From: Thalassobaculum litoreum DSM 18839
GTDB lineage: Bacteria; Pseudomonadota; Alphaproteobacteria; Thalassobaculales; Thalassobaculaceae
Reading direction: 5' to 3'
Length of the DNA stretch: 64,000 bases
NCBI RefSeq assembly: GCF_900102465.1
Contig: NZ_FNBW01000021.1
Span: forward strand, 1-64,000
Shown: positions 1 to 7,888 of the stretch, piece by piece
Numbering within the stretch: the first letter of the stretch is position 1
Layout: every line of letters begins with the position of its first letter
Made by a program: the position numbers and the translations under genes
The notes under the pieces: model-generated
Database searches by the model: none
What the model saw: only the letters and a program-made list of their open reading frames with translations
What the model was told of the DNA's origin: nothing

Positions 1-563
1 AGGTCGATCGACCGCGCCGGCGTCTCGGTCCTGGCTTTCCCTAGCGGTCGCGCCGAGATCCGCTCCGCCTCGTCGAATATCCGCCGTCGCACGGTGTCCG
101 CACATCCACCCGATGCCTGCGGGAACAACTCTTCGACCAACCCGGCGGCCGCGCGGAAGCTCATCCAGGCACCGAGGCGAGCCAGCAGCAGCCGGTACTC
201 TGCGGTCGAGCGTGCCGATCCGGCCAGCAGTGGCGACACTGGTTCCACTCTCCCGGTGCGCATGAGGCGTGGGACACGGATCGTCAGCGTGCCGTGGAGG
301 CTCTGGATCCTGCGAAGCCGGTAGTCCTTCAGCCGCACCGTCGGATCGAGCCGGCGCCGCAGGTCGGCCTTCGCCCGTAGAGCATCCTCCTGGAGCGCCA
401 CGACAGCGCGCTGAATGTCACCGAGTATCCGCTGCGCAGTGCCGTGGTTGAGACCGATGTCCTCGACGCTTGCCGGAGCGACGATCTCATCGAGCCGCGC
501 AACCGCGATGCGCCGTGAGGCTGTGCCCCGGCCCGTCTCAACCAGTTCCAGCTTCCAACCCAT
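1..563 (-). CDS. ISKra4-like transposase, N-terminal part (runs off left edge)
   Basis: An uninterrupted reading frame starts with ATG at 563 and is still open at base 1, so about 187 N-terminal residues are visible. The protein begins MGWKLELVETGRG and contains APASVEDIGLNHGTAQRILG. This closely parallels the start of the truncated copy at 51985 (MSWKLELVE, APASVDDIGLNHAMAHQLLA). From memory of the family, this N-terminus is typical of ISKra4-type transposases. The catalytic part would lie beyond the window. It is preceded, on its own strand, by an inverted-repeat end at 640-691. The frame has no internal stop, so the copy may be intact outside the window. Confidence 0.75.
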   Translation of the reverse strand, partial: MGWKLELVETGRGTASRRIAVARLDEIVAPASVEDIGLNHGTAQRILGDIQRAVVALQEDALRAKADLRRRLDPTVRLKDYRLRRIQSLHGTLTIRVPRLMRTGRVEPVSPLLAGSARSTAEYRLLLARLGAWMSFRAAAGLVEELFPQASGGCADTVRRRIFDEAERISARPLGKARTETPARSID

Positions 564-639
564 TTAATGCTCCCGACGCCGTCGATCCCTCGATCTTCTC
601 AACCGACCGTCTGCGACGAAGGGCCTGTCAGGAGCAACC

Positions 640-691
640 CCCACGTTCCAATCAGTCCCGCTACTTTGGGGAAATCCGGTAGGGAAACCCC
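640..691. repeat. Terminal inverted repeat of the ISKra4-like element
   Basis: The stretch matches, with several substitutions, the 55-base inverted repeats at 51856-51910 and 52413-52467, including the outer GGGGTTTCC read inward from base 691. It lies about 80 bases upstream of the transposase start at 563, as expected for the left end of the element. The accessory plasmid sequence therefore begins at about 692. Confidence 0.7.
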
Positions 692-723
692 GGGAGGCGA
701 GAAGACGCGTGAGCGAGAGAGAC

Positions 724-1125
724 CTACGCGGCAAACAAGGGAAGATCCGCGGGTAAGAGGGGCTTCCTTGAGGTCCGCGCGGCTAAAGGGCAAACTGTGC
801 CGCTCCGAGAGTCGGCGCCGCCCAGCCGGTGCCAGGTTCGCACAAGCTCGGCGCAGTCTCCGTCTGCTCCCCTTAGTACGTAAGCGCTGCCGAGACGGCG
901 GCGGGCCGTGATGCGCCGGCGCAGGATTGACGCGGCAATCCGTCCGGCTTGGGCGAGATCGGTCGCGGTATATCGAATAGCGCGCAGGGTCGATCCTTGC
1001 CGGCCATATCTCACCGAGACGGAGTATTCGCCAAAAAGATCGCGGTCTATTTGGAGTTCGTACGCTCGATCTCGATTGGCCGCAGCGTCGGTAAGTTTCA
1101 AGCGGATGTGCGCGATGGAAAGCAT
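724..1125 (-). CDS. WGR-domain protein
   Basis: A 133-residue protein. Residues about 20-55 (YELQIDRDLFGEYSVSVRYG, then RQGS) fit the WGR domain: an aromatic strand, DLFG, then a W/Y-G-R turn. In other proteins WGR domains are presumed nucleic-acid binding modules. Stand-alone WGR proteins of this size occur on alphaproteobacterial plasmids and integrative elements. The C-terminus ends in a hydrophobic LPLFAA tail. The overlapping longer frame on the same strand has arginine-rich shadow composition, so I reject it. The domain call is fairly sure; a cellular role is not known. Confidence 0.6.
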   Translation of the reverse strand: MLSIAHIRLKLTDAAANRDRAYELQIDRDLFGEYSVSVRYGRQGSTLRAIRYTATDLAQAGRIAASILRRRITARRRLGSAYVLRGADGDCAELVRTWHRLGGADSRSGTVCPLAARTSRKPLLPADLPLFAA

Positions 1126-1239
1126 AAGGGAATAATACCATCCGAAGAGGGCGAAAAGAAGACTTTCCGAGGCGCAGGAACGTCTTTGAGTTGTCTTTGA
1201 CGGAAACGCCGCCTCGGCCCCTGCCGAGCATAAGAAGAG

Positions 1240-2073
1240 TCAGCTTCGCCGTCGTTCGGGATGAGAAAGTGGCGGTGCGCCTTTGGCGCAGATACCGCCG
1301 CCAGAGGGTGGGGATAATCCGGCCGCATGTTCCGTTGATCGACGGAACCTATAAGAAGAATCTGTGGAGTGATTCACCGGATCATTCTTTTGGACCCTAT
1401 CAGATTGGAATGGCGCGGTGCTGTCGGCGGACCTTCGTGCAGACCGAGCGACCTCGGTTGCGGTGGCAAGAAGCCTGGCATCGAGGATGGTCCAGGTGTT
1501 CGGGCCGTTCCGGTCGCCGGAGATCGGGTTCTGCTTTCGAGCGATGTAGCCCGCCCGGGCGAGGCGGGCGATCGCGAGGTGCGCGGTAGATCGGGCGACC
1601 CGGGCGAGGTTGGCGATCGGCGCCATGTGAAGTGTCCAGGTCTCGCGGCCCTTAGAGAGAAGCAGGAGGGCGAGGAGTACACGTCTGTCGGCCGGCGAGA
1701 GATGGGATTCGTGCAAGACAGCTGCTGGAATCAGGTCAGCGGCATAGAGATCGAGGGATCTAAGCTCTGCTTCAGCCCATAGGCTTGATCGGCCGGGACG
1801 CCGGCGAGCGCAAGAGTAGCTGGTTAGAAAGGCTCTGGGAGAGCGGCGCCGACGAAACCCGCGTCGTATCGAGCCGTCATCGAGGCCTGGAAGTTTAGGC
1901 TGCTTGTGCCGCTCTGGCATCGAGGGTCTGGGCGTCCATGACTTCCATTGCTCAAGGGTGGGCTGGACGTCGGCGGTGCGTTCCATGAAAGCCTTGCGCT
2001 GAGAGGCGAGGCTACGTTCCAAGCTTCCTCGGCGCTCCGTCGATGATGGATATAATGGGGTCGTCATCCGCAA
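1240..2073 (-). CDS. Winged-helix DNA-binding protein, possible replication protein
   Basis: A 277-residue protein with a basic, disordered-looking N-terminal 95 residues and a winged helix at about 120-195: LSPADRRVLLALLLLSKG, IANLARVARSTAHLAIARL, then ARAGYIARKQNP and NTWTIL. This resembles the HTH_36/MarR-like fold of plasmid Rep proteins and recalls the Rep-like protein at 39347, including a glycine-asparagine-rich turn before the last strand. Upstream, on the opposite strand, lies a promoter-terminator pair that could make an antisense RNA to its leader (2173-2226), an arrangement shared with the 39347 gene. A role in replication is an inference; a transcription factor is equally possible. 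Confidence 0.5.
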   Translation of the reverse strand: MRMTTPLYPSSTERRGSLERSLASQRKAFMERTADVQPTLEQWKSWTPRPSMPERHKQPKLPGLDDGSIRRGFRRRRSPRAFLTSYSCARRRPGRSSLWAEAELRSLDLYAADLIPAAVLHESHLSPADRRVLLALLLLSKGRETWTLHMAPIANLARVARSTAHLAIARLARAGYIARKQNPISGDRNGPNTWTILDARLLATATEVARSARRSADSTAPFQSDRVQKNDPVNHSTDSSYRFRRSTEHAAGLSPPSGGGICAKGAPPLSHPERRRS

Positions 2074-2137
2074 TCCTCTTGGTTAAAAGGCGCGGCACCA
2101 GGGCGCGACAAAGCGCTGCGAGAAGTCGCTTTATCCG

Positions 2138-2166
2138 TTGACACTCAATTTTGGATTGGGGATACT
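2138..2166 (+). promoter_or_regulatory. Sigma-70-like promoter
   Basis: A -35 box TTGACA (2138-2143), a 17-base spacer and a -10 box GATACT (2161-2166) give one of the best consensus promoters in the window. An 8-base inverted repeat, GGATACTC at 2160 and GAGTATCC ending at 2196, overlaps the -10 box. No + strand gene follows; a terminator does. Confidence 0.55.
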
Positions 2167-2172
2167 CATCGT

Positions 2173-2226
2173 CGCCAAACGTTAGTTCGAGTATCCAGCG
2201 GTCGCCCCAAAAGGCGGCCGTTTTTG
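2173..2226 (+). ncRNA. Candidate small antisense RNA with terminator
   Basis: Transcription from the promoter at 2138-2166 would start near 2173. A hairpin at 2200-2219 (GGTCGCC, loop CCAAAA, GGCGGCC, with one G-U pair) followed by TTTTT (2221-2225) would end it after about 55 nucleotides. There is no open frame. The RNA would be antisense to the leader of the winged-helix gene whose ATG is at 2073 on the other strand, like copy-control RNAs of plasmid rep genes. The call rests on promoter and terminator pattern alone. Confidence 0.4.
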
Positions 2227-2328
2227 GTTATGGCCCTCGTGCTGCGCGATCTCCTGTTTCGTTGAGTGTCGGTTCGGGTTGAGAGCTGCGCTGAGGCTCG
2301 CCCGCGCGCTCGAAGGACAAAGGGTCCG

Positions 2329-2790
2329 TCATTTAGTGGATGCCAATTGCGGATCGGCCGGGACCTCGGTTCCTTGTGAGGGAAGGTCTGCCTCCCAAGC
2401 CCACCAGGCGCCAGTGCCGGACCTGCAGGCGGTGCCGCGGGTCGTCAGTGTCGTGGAGCTATCGACATTCGCCCGGCCCACACTGACGGAATATGTGCGG
2501 CAGTATGTGCCGTCGACGCGATAGGACGCGGTGGGCGAGACGGATCCATGAAATTTGTAGAGGGGCGCGTACCACTTGGTGGCGACGCCATCGGCATTGA
2601 CCTCGAGCGCGGATTGGCAGGCTTGGTCAGCGAACCGCAGCGCGGCCGGGTCCGCGGAAAGAAGATGGATCGAATCGGGAACCAGGCGCCAGCAAGGTTG
2701 ACCGAGATCCGGGGCGGGTTCTTGGGCGGCGAACTGCGCGCAACCTGCTAAGCAGGTGAGCACGAGGGTGGCAATTCCTGGTCGTTTCAT
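2329..2790 (-). CDS. Lipoprotein with 17-kDa surface-antigen-like C-terminus
   Basis: The start chosen is MKRPGIATLVLTCLAGCAQ at 2790, because it opens a classic lipoprotein signal (hydrophobic stretch, then lipobox LAGC). About 153 residues. The second half (ASYRVDGTYCRTYSVSVG, then TTRGTACRSGTGAWWAWE) has the strand pattern and paired cysteines of the 17-kDa antigen/RT0821-like domain. It is expected to be anchored in the outer membrane. An operator shared with the transfer genes lies 55 bases upstream (2846-2863), so it may belong to the conjugation or pilus regulon, for instance as a surface or exclusion protein. That role is inference. Confidence 0.55.
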   Translation of the reverse strand: MKRPGIATLVLTCLAGCAQFAAQEPAPDLGQPCWRLVPDSIHLLSADPAALRFADQACQSALEVNADGVATKWYAPLYKFHGSVSPTASYRVDGTYCRTYSVSVGRANVDSSTTLTTRGTACRSGTGAWWAWEADLPSQGTEVPADPQLASTK

Positions 2791-2845
2791 CGGCTTATCC
2801 CACAACACTTGATGGGGCATGCAAGCTATCCGCGCGAAATATAGC

Positions 2846-2863
2846 ACATATGTCCTATGTTCC
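2846..2863 (-). promoter_or_regulatory. Transfer-regulon operator copy 1
   Basis: Read on the - strand the site is GGAACATAGGACATATGT, 14 of 15 core positions matching the consensus ACATAAGACATATGT seen at five other places. It is a near-palindrome (ACATAG, 3 bases, ATATGT). A -10-like TATATT follows immediately and TTGTAG precedes it, so a bound protein would cover the promoter of the lipoprotein gene. Confidence 0.6.
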
Positions 2864-2956
2864 TACAAATCCCAATATGTAGGCGGTGACGCAGGCGGCG
2901 CTCGGAGGACGGCCGGGCCGCTTGAGCTACGCAGCCCGGCGCTTTCTTTGTGGAAA

Positions 2957-3709
2957 TCAGGCTGCAGCCTTGGTCGGAATCGGCTGGTCAAAGAGCGCTT
3001 GGAAGCCCTGTTCCAGGAACTCATAGGCATCGTGAACGATCTTCAGCGGAGGATGATAACCAAACCAGAACGCGATGTCGGTTTCGCCGTGGTGCCACGT
3101 GAGCCCAGGTTCCATGAAGCTGAGGCGGTAGCGGGCGCCAATCTGCTTCTTGACGACGTCTTCGGGCATGAGAGCAAAGACGTGGTCGGCCTGCCAGCAC
3201 TCGACCGCGATCGCTCGACCGAGTAGGGGCAGAAGAGGCACGAGCGTGTGGCTCAAGGCGGTGCGGCGATAGTCGGGATTCATCCAAATCCCGCCGCTGC
3301 AGCCGACGCGCCCTCTCATCGCAGAGAACCAATTGCGGCAGACGGGTGTGGCGATCTCGAATCGATCTCCGGTGCCGTCATTATAGAGCCCGGGTCCATC
3401 AATCAGAGCGGCCATATTGGGGTGAGCGTCATATAGGCCGCACGCATATGTCGCGATGGTTCGGCCATCTACATCGATCAGAATGGCCGCTCCACGGGAT
3501 GCGTGTGTATGTTCGTTTGTGTATCCTTGGAAAGTGTGCCAACCCAGGCGATCGACGGCTGCGAAAGCTTCGAAATCACCATGAACGGATAGGGTGACGC
3601 CAAAGCCTTCGAACAACCGATGCTGAGCGCTATTGATCAGTCGTTGGACAAATTGCGTGCCGTCGCGGTCTACGTCCGTGGAGGGAAGCCGTGCAGTAGT
3701 ATGTGCCAT
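2957..3709 (-). CDS. Hypothetical protein, possibly an acyltransferase-like fold
   Basis: About 250 residues from the ATG at 3709, chosen because GGAG lies 8 bases upstream; an ATG at 3757 gives a 16-residue extension without a good ribosome site. I do not recognise a family with certainty. The middle (GGIWMNPDYRRTALSHTLVP) and the alternating strand/helix pattern are reminiscent of GNAT or autoinducer-synthase-type folds, with many histidine and tryptophan residues near the C-terminus (LTWHHGE). No signal peptide or membrane segment. A hairpin with 7-base arms (GCCGGGC and GCCCGGC, 2912-2940) lies just past its stop and may end the transcript, although the T-rich side is on the other strand. 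Confidence 0.45.
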   Translation of the reverse strand: MAHTTARLPSTDVDRDGTQFVQRLINSAQHRLFEGFGVTLSVHGDFEAFAAVDRLGWHTFQGYTNEHTHASRGAAILIDVDGRTIATYACGLYDAHPNMAALIDGPGLYNDGTGDRFEIATPVCRNWFSAMRGRVGCSGGIWMNPDYRRTALSHTLVPLLPLLGRAIAVECWQADHVFALMPEDVVKKQIGARYRLSFMEPGLTWHHGETDIAFWFGYHPPLKIVHDAYEFLEQGFQALFDQPIPTKAAA

Positions 3710-3834
3710 GAGATCAGCTCCGTTCGTGCAGATTGATAACAAACTGTAAGGCTTCATGCCATCGTCGCTGATTGAGTGAACGTTGCGCGATTGAGGCGTG
3801 AACCGGTTAATCGTATTCGACTTTATGGAATTAA

Positions 3835-4719
3835 ATGACTCGGAATGACGCGCCCGATGTGTGGGAATATTCTCTGCTCAAGGGGGCAGTCTGCTTAGGG
3901 TTGGCGGGCGCTGCATTTGTCCTAATTGCCGGAATCGTCCGTTGGCTGAGCGGAAGCGTGCCGCTTCTGCAGATTGCCTTTATTCAACAAATCGTCGTGG
4001 TGGCGCTGGTCGCCATGCCAAGGGCGGTATCGGGTCAGGTACGCATGACCTCCGTCGGCCATGGTCGTCATATGGTCAGGGCGATGTTGACAGGGGCGGC
4101 CATTCTGCTGGGGTTTCTGGCGGTCTCGCATATGCCGGTCGCTGAAGTTACGGCGATCCTGTTCTCCAGAATGGTCTTCACGGCCATCCTTGCGAGGATA
4201 TGGCTGGGGGAGCGGTTTAGCCTGGTCAAGGCTATGGGCATCGCTGTGGCGGCGGCGGGAGTTGTCGTCGTGCTCGATCCAAGTTTCGGCGAGGTCAACA
4301 TCTACGGTTGGGCAGCGGTTGGATCCGCTGCGGCAATGTCGCTGAGCATGCTGATGATCCGGTGGATGCGATCTGAGCCAAGAGAAGCAATCGTTGGGAG
4401 GCAAGCGATCTGGCTCGCGGCGGGCTTGGCGCCCGGCGCAATTTCTGTGTGGGCGGATGTCTCGTGGATGGAACTCGCCGGCTGCTTGGCGACAGGATTG
4501 CTCCTCTGGTTTTCGCAGCACATGAACGTTTTTGCATTCCGGTATGCAGAGCCGAGCGCAATTCAGCCTGTGGAAGCTTTTCGGCTCGTTGTGGCATTGG
4601 TAATCGACTTGGCGGTTTTCGGCATTTTGCCAGAAGATCAGACCATGCTCGGGGGAGCTTTGGTCGTCCTGGCGACTGGAATTGTGATTTTCGGTCGTCG
4701 GGATGGAGGGCGGAATTAG
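3835..4719 (+). CDS. DMT-superfamily (EamA) membrane transporter
   Basis: A 294-residue protein with about ten hydrophobic helices in two EamA-like halves, the usual length for this family of drug/metabolite exporters. Features include VAEVTAILFSRMVFTAILAR-like pore helices in the first half, a charged GERFSLVKAMG turn and FRYAEPSAIQPVEAFRL in the second half, all typical of DMT proteins. It is an inner-membrane protein; the substrate cannot be told. It starts at an ATG after a short AT-rich leader, is followed 11 bases later by an XRE regulator on the same strand and is probably co-transcribed with it. Confidence 0.75.
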   Translation: MTRNDAPDVWEYSLLKGAVCLGLAGAAFVLIAGIVRWLSGSVPLLQIAFIQQIVVVALVAMPRAVSGQVRMTSVGHGRHMVRAMLTGAAILLGFLAVSHMPVAEVTAILFSRMVFTAILARIWLGERFSLVKAMGIAVAAAGVVVVLDPSFGEVNIYGWAAVGSAAAMSLSMLMIRWMRSEPREAIVGRQAIWLAAGLAPGAISVWADVSWMELAGCLATGLLLWFSQHMNVFAFRYAEPSAIQPVEAFRLVVALVIDLAVFGILPEDQTMLGGALVVLATGIVIFGRRDGGRN

Positions 4720-4729
4720 GGAGGGCGCA

Positions 4730-5386
4730 ATGGAAAAAACGGGTCGGGCCTTTAGTGGCCCGGAGCTACGGGCTGCTGCAGCGCGCATGAAGATGACGCA
4801 GAAGGATGTGGCGCATGCGGCAGGAGTGTCCCCGCGGACTGTCAGCCGTGTCTTTGCAGAAGAGCGGCCTAGCGCGCGGGATGGCACGTTGGAGCAAATC
4901 GCGAGGGTTGTGGGCCTGGGTGAACCGATCGCCAGCGGCCTGCCGCACCCTTTTATCGTGGTGGATCTGCCTTGTACTGCACTGGCCGGAGCGAGCGAGA
5001 AACTGCCCCACATTTATGCGCTTTTCGAAATCTCGATGCGGACCAGAGACAGGGAAAAGGTGCTGGAGCGGGTTAGGTTAAGTGACGCGACAAGAGTCAC
5101 TTCTGTCTCATTACACGACGGCGATCTCTACATTGACGAGATGGGCTCCGGAATCCGATGGGGTGGGGAGCGGGCGATCGGCGCACGTGTTCTCGACATA
5201 GGGGATGCGGTCGTATCCCGTTCCGCGTTCGAAAGATACTGGAAAGCCCTGATTACGGGCGATCCGATCTTTCAGTTTGTCAGATCGACGGCAGGCCTGG
5301 AATTCATGGTTATGAGTGTCGCAGTAGACCGCGACACTCGCCCGGGAATTGTAACCGTTTCCGCGCTTGGGCGGCATTTTCTTTAG
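4730..5386 (+). CDS. XRE/LacI-type helix-turn-helix regulator
   Basis: 219 residues from ATG at 4730, preferred over the upstream ATG at 4703 because GGGAGGG sits just before it. Residues about 15-65 form a helix-turn-helix (MKMTQKDVAHAAGVSPRTVS, then RVFAEERPS). The rest has no recognised domain but is strand-rich and may bind a ligand or dimerise. It sits directly behind the DMT transporter, which suggests local regulation. It is also one candidate for the factor that binds the repeated transfer operator, though nothing in the sequence proves that. Confidence 0.6.
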   Translation: MEKTGRAFSGPELRAAAARMKMTQKDVAHAAGVSPRTVSRVFAEERPSARDGTLEQIARVVGLGEPIASGLPHPFIVVDLPCTALAGASEKLPHIYALFEISMRTRDREKVLERVRLSDATRVTSVSLHDGDLYIDEMGSGIRWGGERAIGARVLDIGDAVVSRSAFERYWKALITGDPIFQFVRSTAGLEFMVMSVAVDRDTRPGIVTVSALGRHFL

Positions 5387-5477
5387 AATTAATACGAAAA
5401 CAGTATAGAAAATTACGGCCATATGGCGATTCTGGCTATGTGTTGGTTTACAACGCCTGCTAGTCTGAGGCCAACCG

Positions 5478-5858
5478 TTGAGAAAACCTATCAGGGTGAT
5501 TGGATCCGTGGAGAACGTACGGATTATGGAGGCAGACGAGCTCGACCTTGACGCGCTCGAACGCGATGGTCAGAGGACGGATTACGAGTCCTTGTCGCTC
5601 TATCGGTCTATTTGGGTCGATGCGTGTGCAAGAGAGTTCGGGTCGTACGAGGCCGTCGTTGAATTGCTTGATCTGTTGCTTTTCGAGTGCGGAGTCGAGA
5701 TCCGGACTATCAGCAAGGATCCCCGCCAGATCGCGTTGATCAAATCAGGAATCGTCTGGCAGGGCTTGGGAGGACTCGACCAGGTCGACGCCGTAGATGA
5801 GAGCTGTGGCGAGGAGCCTTCCCAAATGAACGCCGTCTCTGGTGGCGGCAGCTTCTAA
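5478..5858 (+). CDS. Hypothetical small acidic protein
   Basis: A possible 126-residue protein starting at TTG 5478, with ATG 5526 as a shorter choice. It has an acidic first half (IMEADELDLDALERDG) and a helix-rich middle (YEAVVELLDLLLFECG), and no known family. Its last 38 codons overlap, tail to tail, the gene at 5745-6113. The amino-acid composition looks natural, but the start codon is weak and there is no clear ribosome site, so it may be spurious. Confidence 0.35.
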   Translation: MRKPIRVIGSVENVRIMEADELDLDALERDGQRTDYESLSLYRSIWVDACAREFGSYEAVVELLDLLLFECGVEIRTISKDPRQIALIKSGIVWQGLGGLDQVDAVDESCGEEPSQMNAVSGGGSF

Positions 5859-6113
5859 CTCTTCAAATAGGCCGGGGCTAACGCGAACGGTCAGCACATC
5901 AAATTGCACTCCGGTTGGCGTCGGGGTGATAGGGATGACGGTATTTTCAGCCCTGGCTTTCAGGTAAGCTTTGGCCGCTGATGTATAGAATGAAAGTAGC
6001 GTGATTCCCGCTGAATTACAGGCGGCACGTACCCGTTCTGCATCAGGCGTAGCAAGTCGAACGAGACGCGCGATTTTGCCATGCTTATCAGTCTTGTACT
6101 TAGTAGCGGCCAT
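5745..6113 (-). CDS. Small plasmid protein with ribbon-helix-helix-like halves
   Basis: About 122 residues from ATG at 6113. A basic N-terminus (KYKTDKHGKIAR) is followed by two similar strand-helix-helix segments, the second being FDVLTVRVSPGLFEELEAAA then HLGRLLATALIYG. The layout matches the protein at 17138-17440, suggesting distant paralogs. Ribbon-helix-helix proteins bind short inverted repeats, so this is a candidate repressor for the transfer operators, one of which lies 60 bases upstream (6174-6191) on the other side of the divergent gap. Confidence 0.45.
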   Translation of the reverse strand: MAATKYKTDKHGKIARLVRLATPDAERVRAACNSAGITLLSFYTSAAKAYLKARAENTVIPITPTPTGVQFDVLTVRVSPGLFEELEAAATRDGVHLGRLLATALIYGVDLVESSQALPDDS

Positions 6114-6173
6114 CGGTTTCAAATTTTTTTTAGATATCCATGTCGAAGCTTGGTTAACGCGATAGTCCTAATC

Positions 6174-6191
6174 CATGAATAAGACATATGT
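6174..6191 (+). promoter_or_regulatory. Transfer-regulon operator copy 2
   Basis: Read on the + strand, GAATAAGACATATGT (6177-6191) matches 13 of 15 consensus positions. It lies 72 bases upstream of the prepilin peptidase gene and in the same orientation relative to that gene as the other copies have to theirs. This is the only copy on the + strand, in front of the only pilus gene on that strand. Confidence 0.55.
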
Positions 6192-6263
6192 ACTGATCAA
6201 CACAAGCGTGGATTTTCGGGGGCAGCGCCAGGCCGCGAGCAACTTTAGGGGCCTGGTCGCGCC

Positions 6264-6716
6264 ATGACCGTGCTGGCTGCTATTGCGATGGTCGTGATCT
6301 CGGCCGGCGCGGGATGGGCGGATTTTCGCCGAGGCATAATTCCGCCACTGGCAATTATGGGCGTCGCGATCGCCGGCGTCGTCCTCGCGAGCCAGGTGGG
6401 GGCGATCGCTGTCTTCAATAATTCGGTCCTCTCAATCTCGATACTGGCTTCCGGTCATGCCGCTTGGTGGACCGTCGACAAGCTCGGCAAAGGCCCGTAC
6501 TTCGGCCGGGGTGACTGGAATCTCATGGCAGCCGCGGCCCTCGGGTTGGGCGGTTTTGGAATCTGGGTCGCGGCAGTGGTGGCGCTCTTCAGTGCGCTTG
6601 TTGCGGTCGTGTTTGGCCGTGGGGGTTTTGGCCCGTATGGGCCAGGAACGGTGACACTTGGTCCGTTCATGGCCGCTGGGATAGGCGTTGGCGCTTACGT
6701 TTTGTGTGCTTCCTAA
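6264..6716 (+). CDS. A24-family prepilin peptidase (PilD/CpaA-like)
   Basis: A 150-residue membrane protein with five to six hydrophobic segments. The two aspartates needed by A24 aspartyl peptidases are visible: D20-region in WADFRRGIIP (D then IP) and the GRGDWNLMAAAALGLGG motif (GxGD then a small-residue helix). It lacks the N-methylase domain of full-length PilD, like CpaA/TadV and R64 PilU. It would cleave the leaders of the pilins encoded convergently at 6713-10357. The stop overlaps the stop of the tip protein gene on the opposite strand. Confidence 0.75.
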   Translation: MTVLAAIAMVVISAGAGWADFRRGIIPPLAIMGVAIAGVVLASQVGAIAVFNNSVLSISILASGHAAWWTVDKLGKGPYFGRGDWNLMAAAALGLGGFGIWVAAVVALFSALVAVVFGRGGFGPYGPGTVTLGPFMAAGIGVGAYVLCAS

Positions 6717-7888
6717 CAGGATTGGGGAACTTGACAATAAGCGAAATAATTGAAGTATCCGCCGGAGTATTGATAAGCCTCGCCTGAATGTGCGGGGCCG
6801 AACGCCTGGCAGTAGCCATTGCCGCTATGTTGAGCGATTATGGCGGATTCATTCTTGATGCAGTTGTAGGCCTGCGTGAGATAGAAGCCGGATTGCGAGT
6901 TCCCACCGACACCCAAGACCCAGGCTCCGCCGCCACTAGGGGCACCAGCTCGGACGACCTGAGAATTCTGAGCATTGCCGATGAGGGTCTGTGTCCGGTT
7001 TGCCTGTGACGTGCAGGTGATCCGATAGCAGCTACCGGCCTGCAGGCCATCAGGGACGCATTGACCGTTCTCGATGTGATAGCCGGCGTTGCAGGAGGTG
7101 GCGGTGCAGGAGCCGTAGCCCGACCCGTTCCACGTCTGTTGTCCGCTACCGTTGGAGACACTGCAGGGCGTCGTCGTAGGGATGCAGGTGTTGTTGTGGA
7201 CTGTATACCCGGCATTGCAGCCTGTGACGACGCATGTGCTCCAAGATTTGGTCGCGCCGTCCCAGGCCTTTTCCCCCGTACCATTTGCGATCGGGCACGA
7301 AGTGGAGGTGCCGTCGAGGCTCTCTGAGATCAAGTCGTCGACGTTGACGCAGGTCCAGGTGCCTCCGCTGTAGGCGACCACGTCTGGGGCCACGCAGTTC
7401 AGAGCTTCGACGGTGTTGACCAGGCCGAGACGGTTGGCGGACTGGGCCGCCCAGGTCGCTGCATCACTGTGCGACAGGGTGATCACGATATCATCGCCGG
7501 AGGACAGCGAGCTGAGAGCGGTCGTGCACGAGGTGTCCGCGCGGCGGTCGGGGCCCGCCGAAACCAAAGCAAGTGCGGTGGCTGCCATGGTTTGCGAGCC
7601 GCCGCGGCAATAGGTGATCGCCGTGTTCCAGGAGTCCGTGGTTTGTGCAGGAAGGTCAGCCGGAAGAGTGCTCCCGCTTCCGGCGGCCGACAGTATCAGG
7701 GTTCCAGAGGCGAGATCGAGCGACCCTTGGGTCGCAAGGATCTGCGCAGCCTCAATGAGGCTCGCCCGGGTGGTCGATGCCCGGGCTGATGTCACGGCGT
7801 CGGTCTTTGTCTGCATCGCCGAGTAGAGCGAGGGTGCAAGGAAGCTGACGACTGCGGCCAGCAGGATGACGAACGGGTGCGCGATCAT
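6713..7888 (-). CDS. Large minor pilin or tip adhesin (PilV-like)
   Basis: 391 residues from ATG at 7888, which overlaps the stop of the gene before it. A hydrophobic N-terminal helix (PFVILLAAVVSFLAPSL) precedes a pilin-like body with the motif DTSCTTALSSLSSGDDI shared with the next two genes. The C-terminal half has two cysteine-rich modules (SNGSGQQTWNGSGYGSC, then CNAGYHIENGQC) and a long Cys/Gly/Tyr-rich end. The position at the end of the pilus operon and the length match PilV-type tip adhesins of thin pili. No shufflon-like inverted repeats were seen at its 3' end. Confidence 0.6.
   Translation of the reverse strand: MIAHPFVILLAAVVSFLAPSLYSAMQTKTDAVTSARASTTRASLIEAAQILATQGSLDLASGTLILSAAGSGSTLPADLPAQTTDSWNTAITYCRGGSQTMAATALALVSAGPDRRADTSCTTALSSLSSGDDIVITLSHSDAATWAAQSANRLGLVNTVEALNCVAPDVVAYSGGTWTCVNVDDLISESLDGTSTSCPIANGTGEKAWDGATKSWSTCVVTGCNAGYTVHNNTCIPTTTPCSVSNGSGQQTWNGSGYGSCTATSCNAGYHIENGQCVPDGLQAGSCYRITCTSQANRTQTLIGNAQNSQVVRAGAPSGGGAWVLGVGGNSQSGFYLTQAYNCIKNESAIIAQHSGNGYCQAFGPAHSGEAYQYSGGYFNYFAYCQVPQSC

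Noticed and set aside
599-1231. 210-codon - strand frame overlapping the WGR gene
   Set aside because: Arginine/serine-rich composition without domains; the other frame encodes a recognisable WGR domain.
2912-2950. Rho-independent terminator on the + strand
   Set aside because: The hairpin is good, but no + strand gene precedes it and the T-rich tail is interrupted; mentioned only with the neighbouring - strand gene.
3922-5013. 363-codon - strand frame opposite the DMT transporter
   Set aside because: His/Arg/Gln-rich shadow of the transporter and regulator genes.
6713-7500. Shufflon at the tip-protein gene, as in R64 pilV
   Set aside because: No inverted 19-base repeats or alternative C-terminal segments were found, and no recombinase gene is adjacent.
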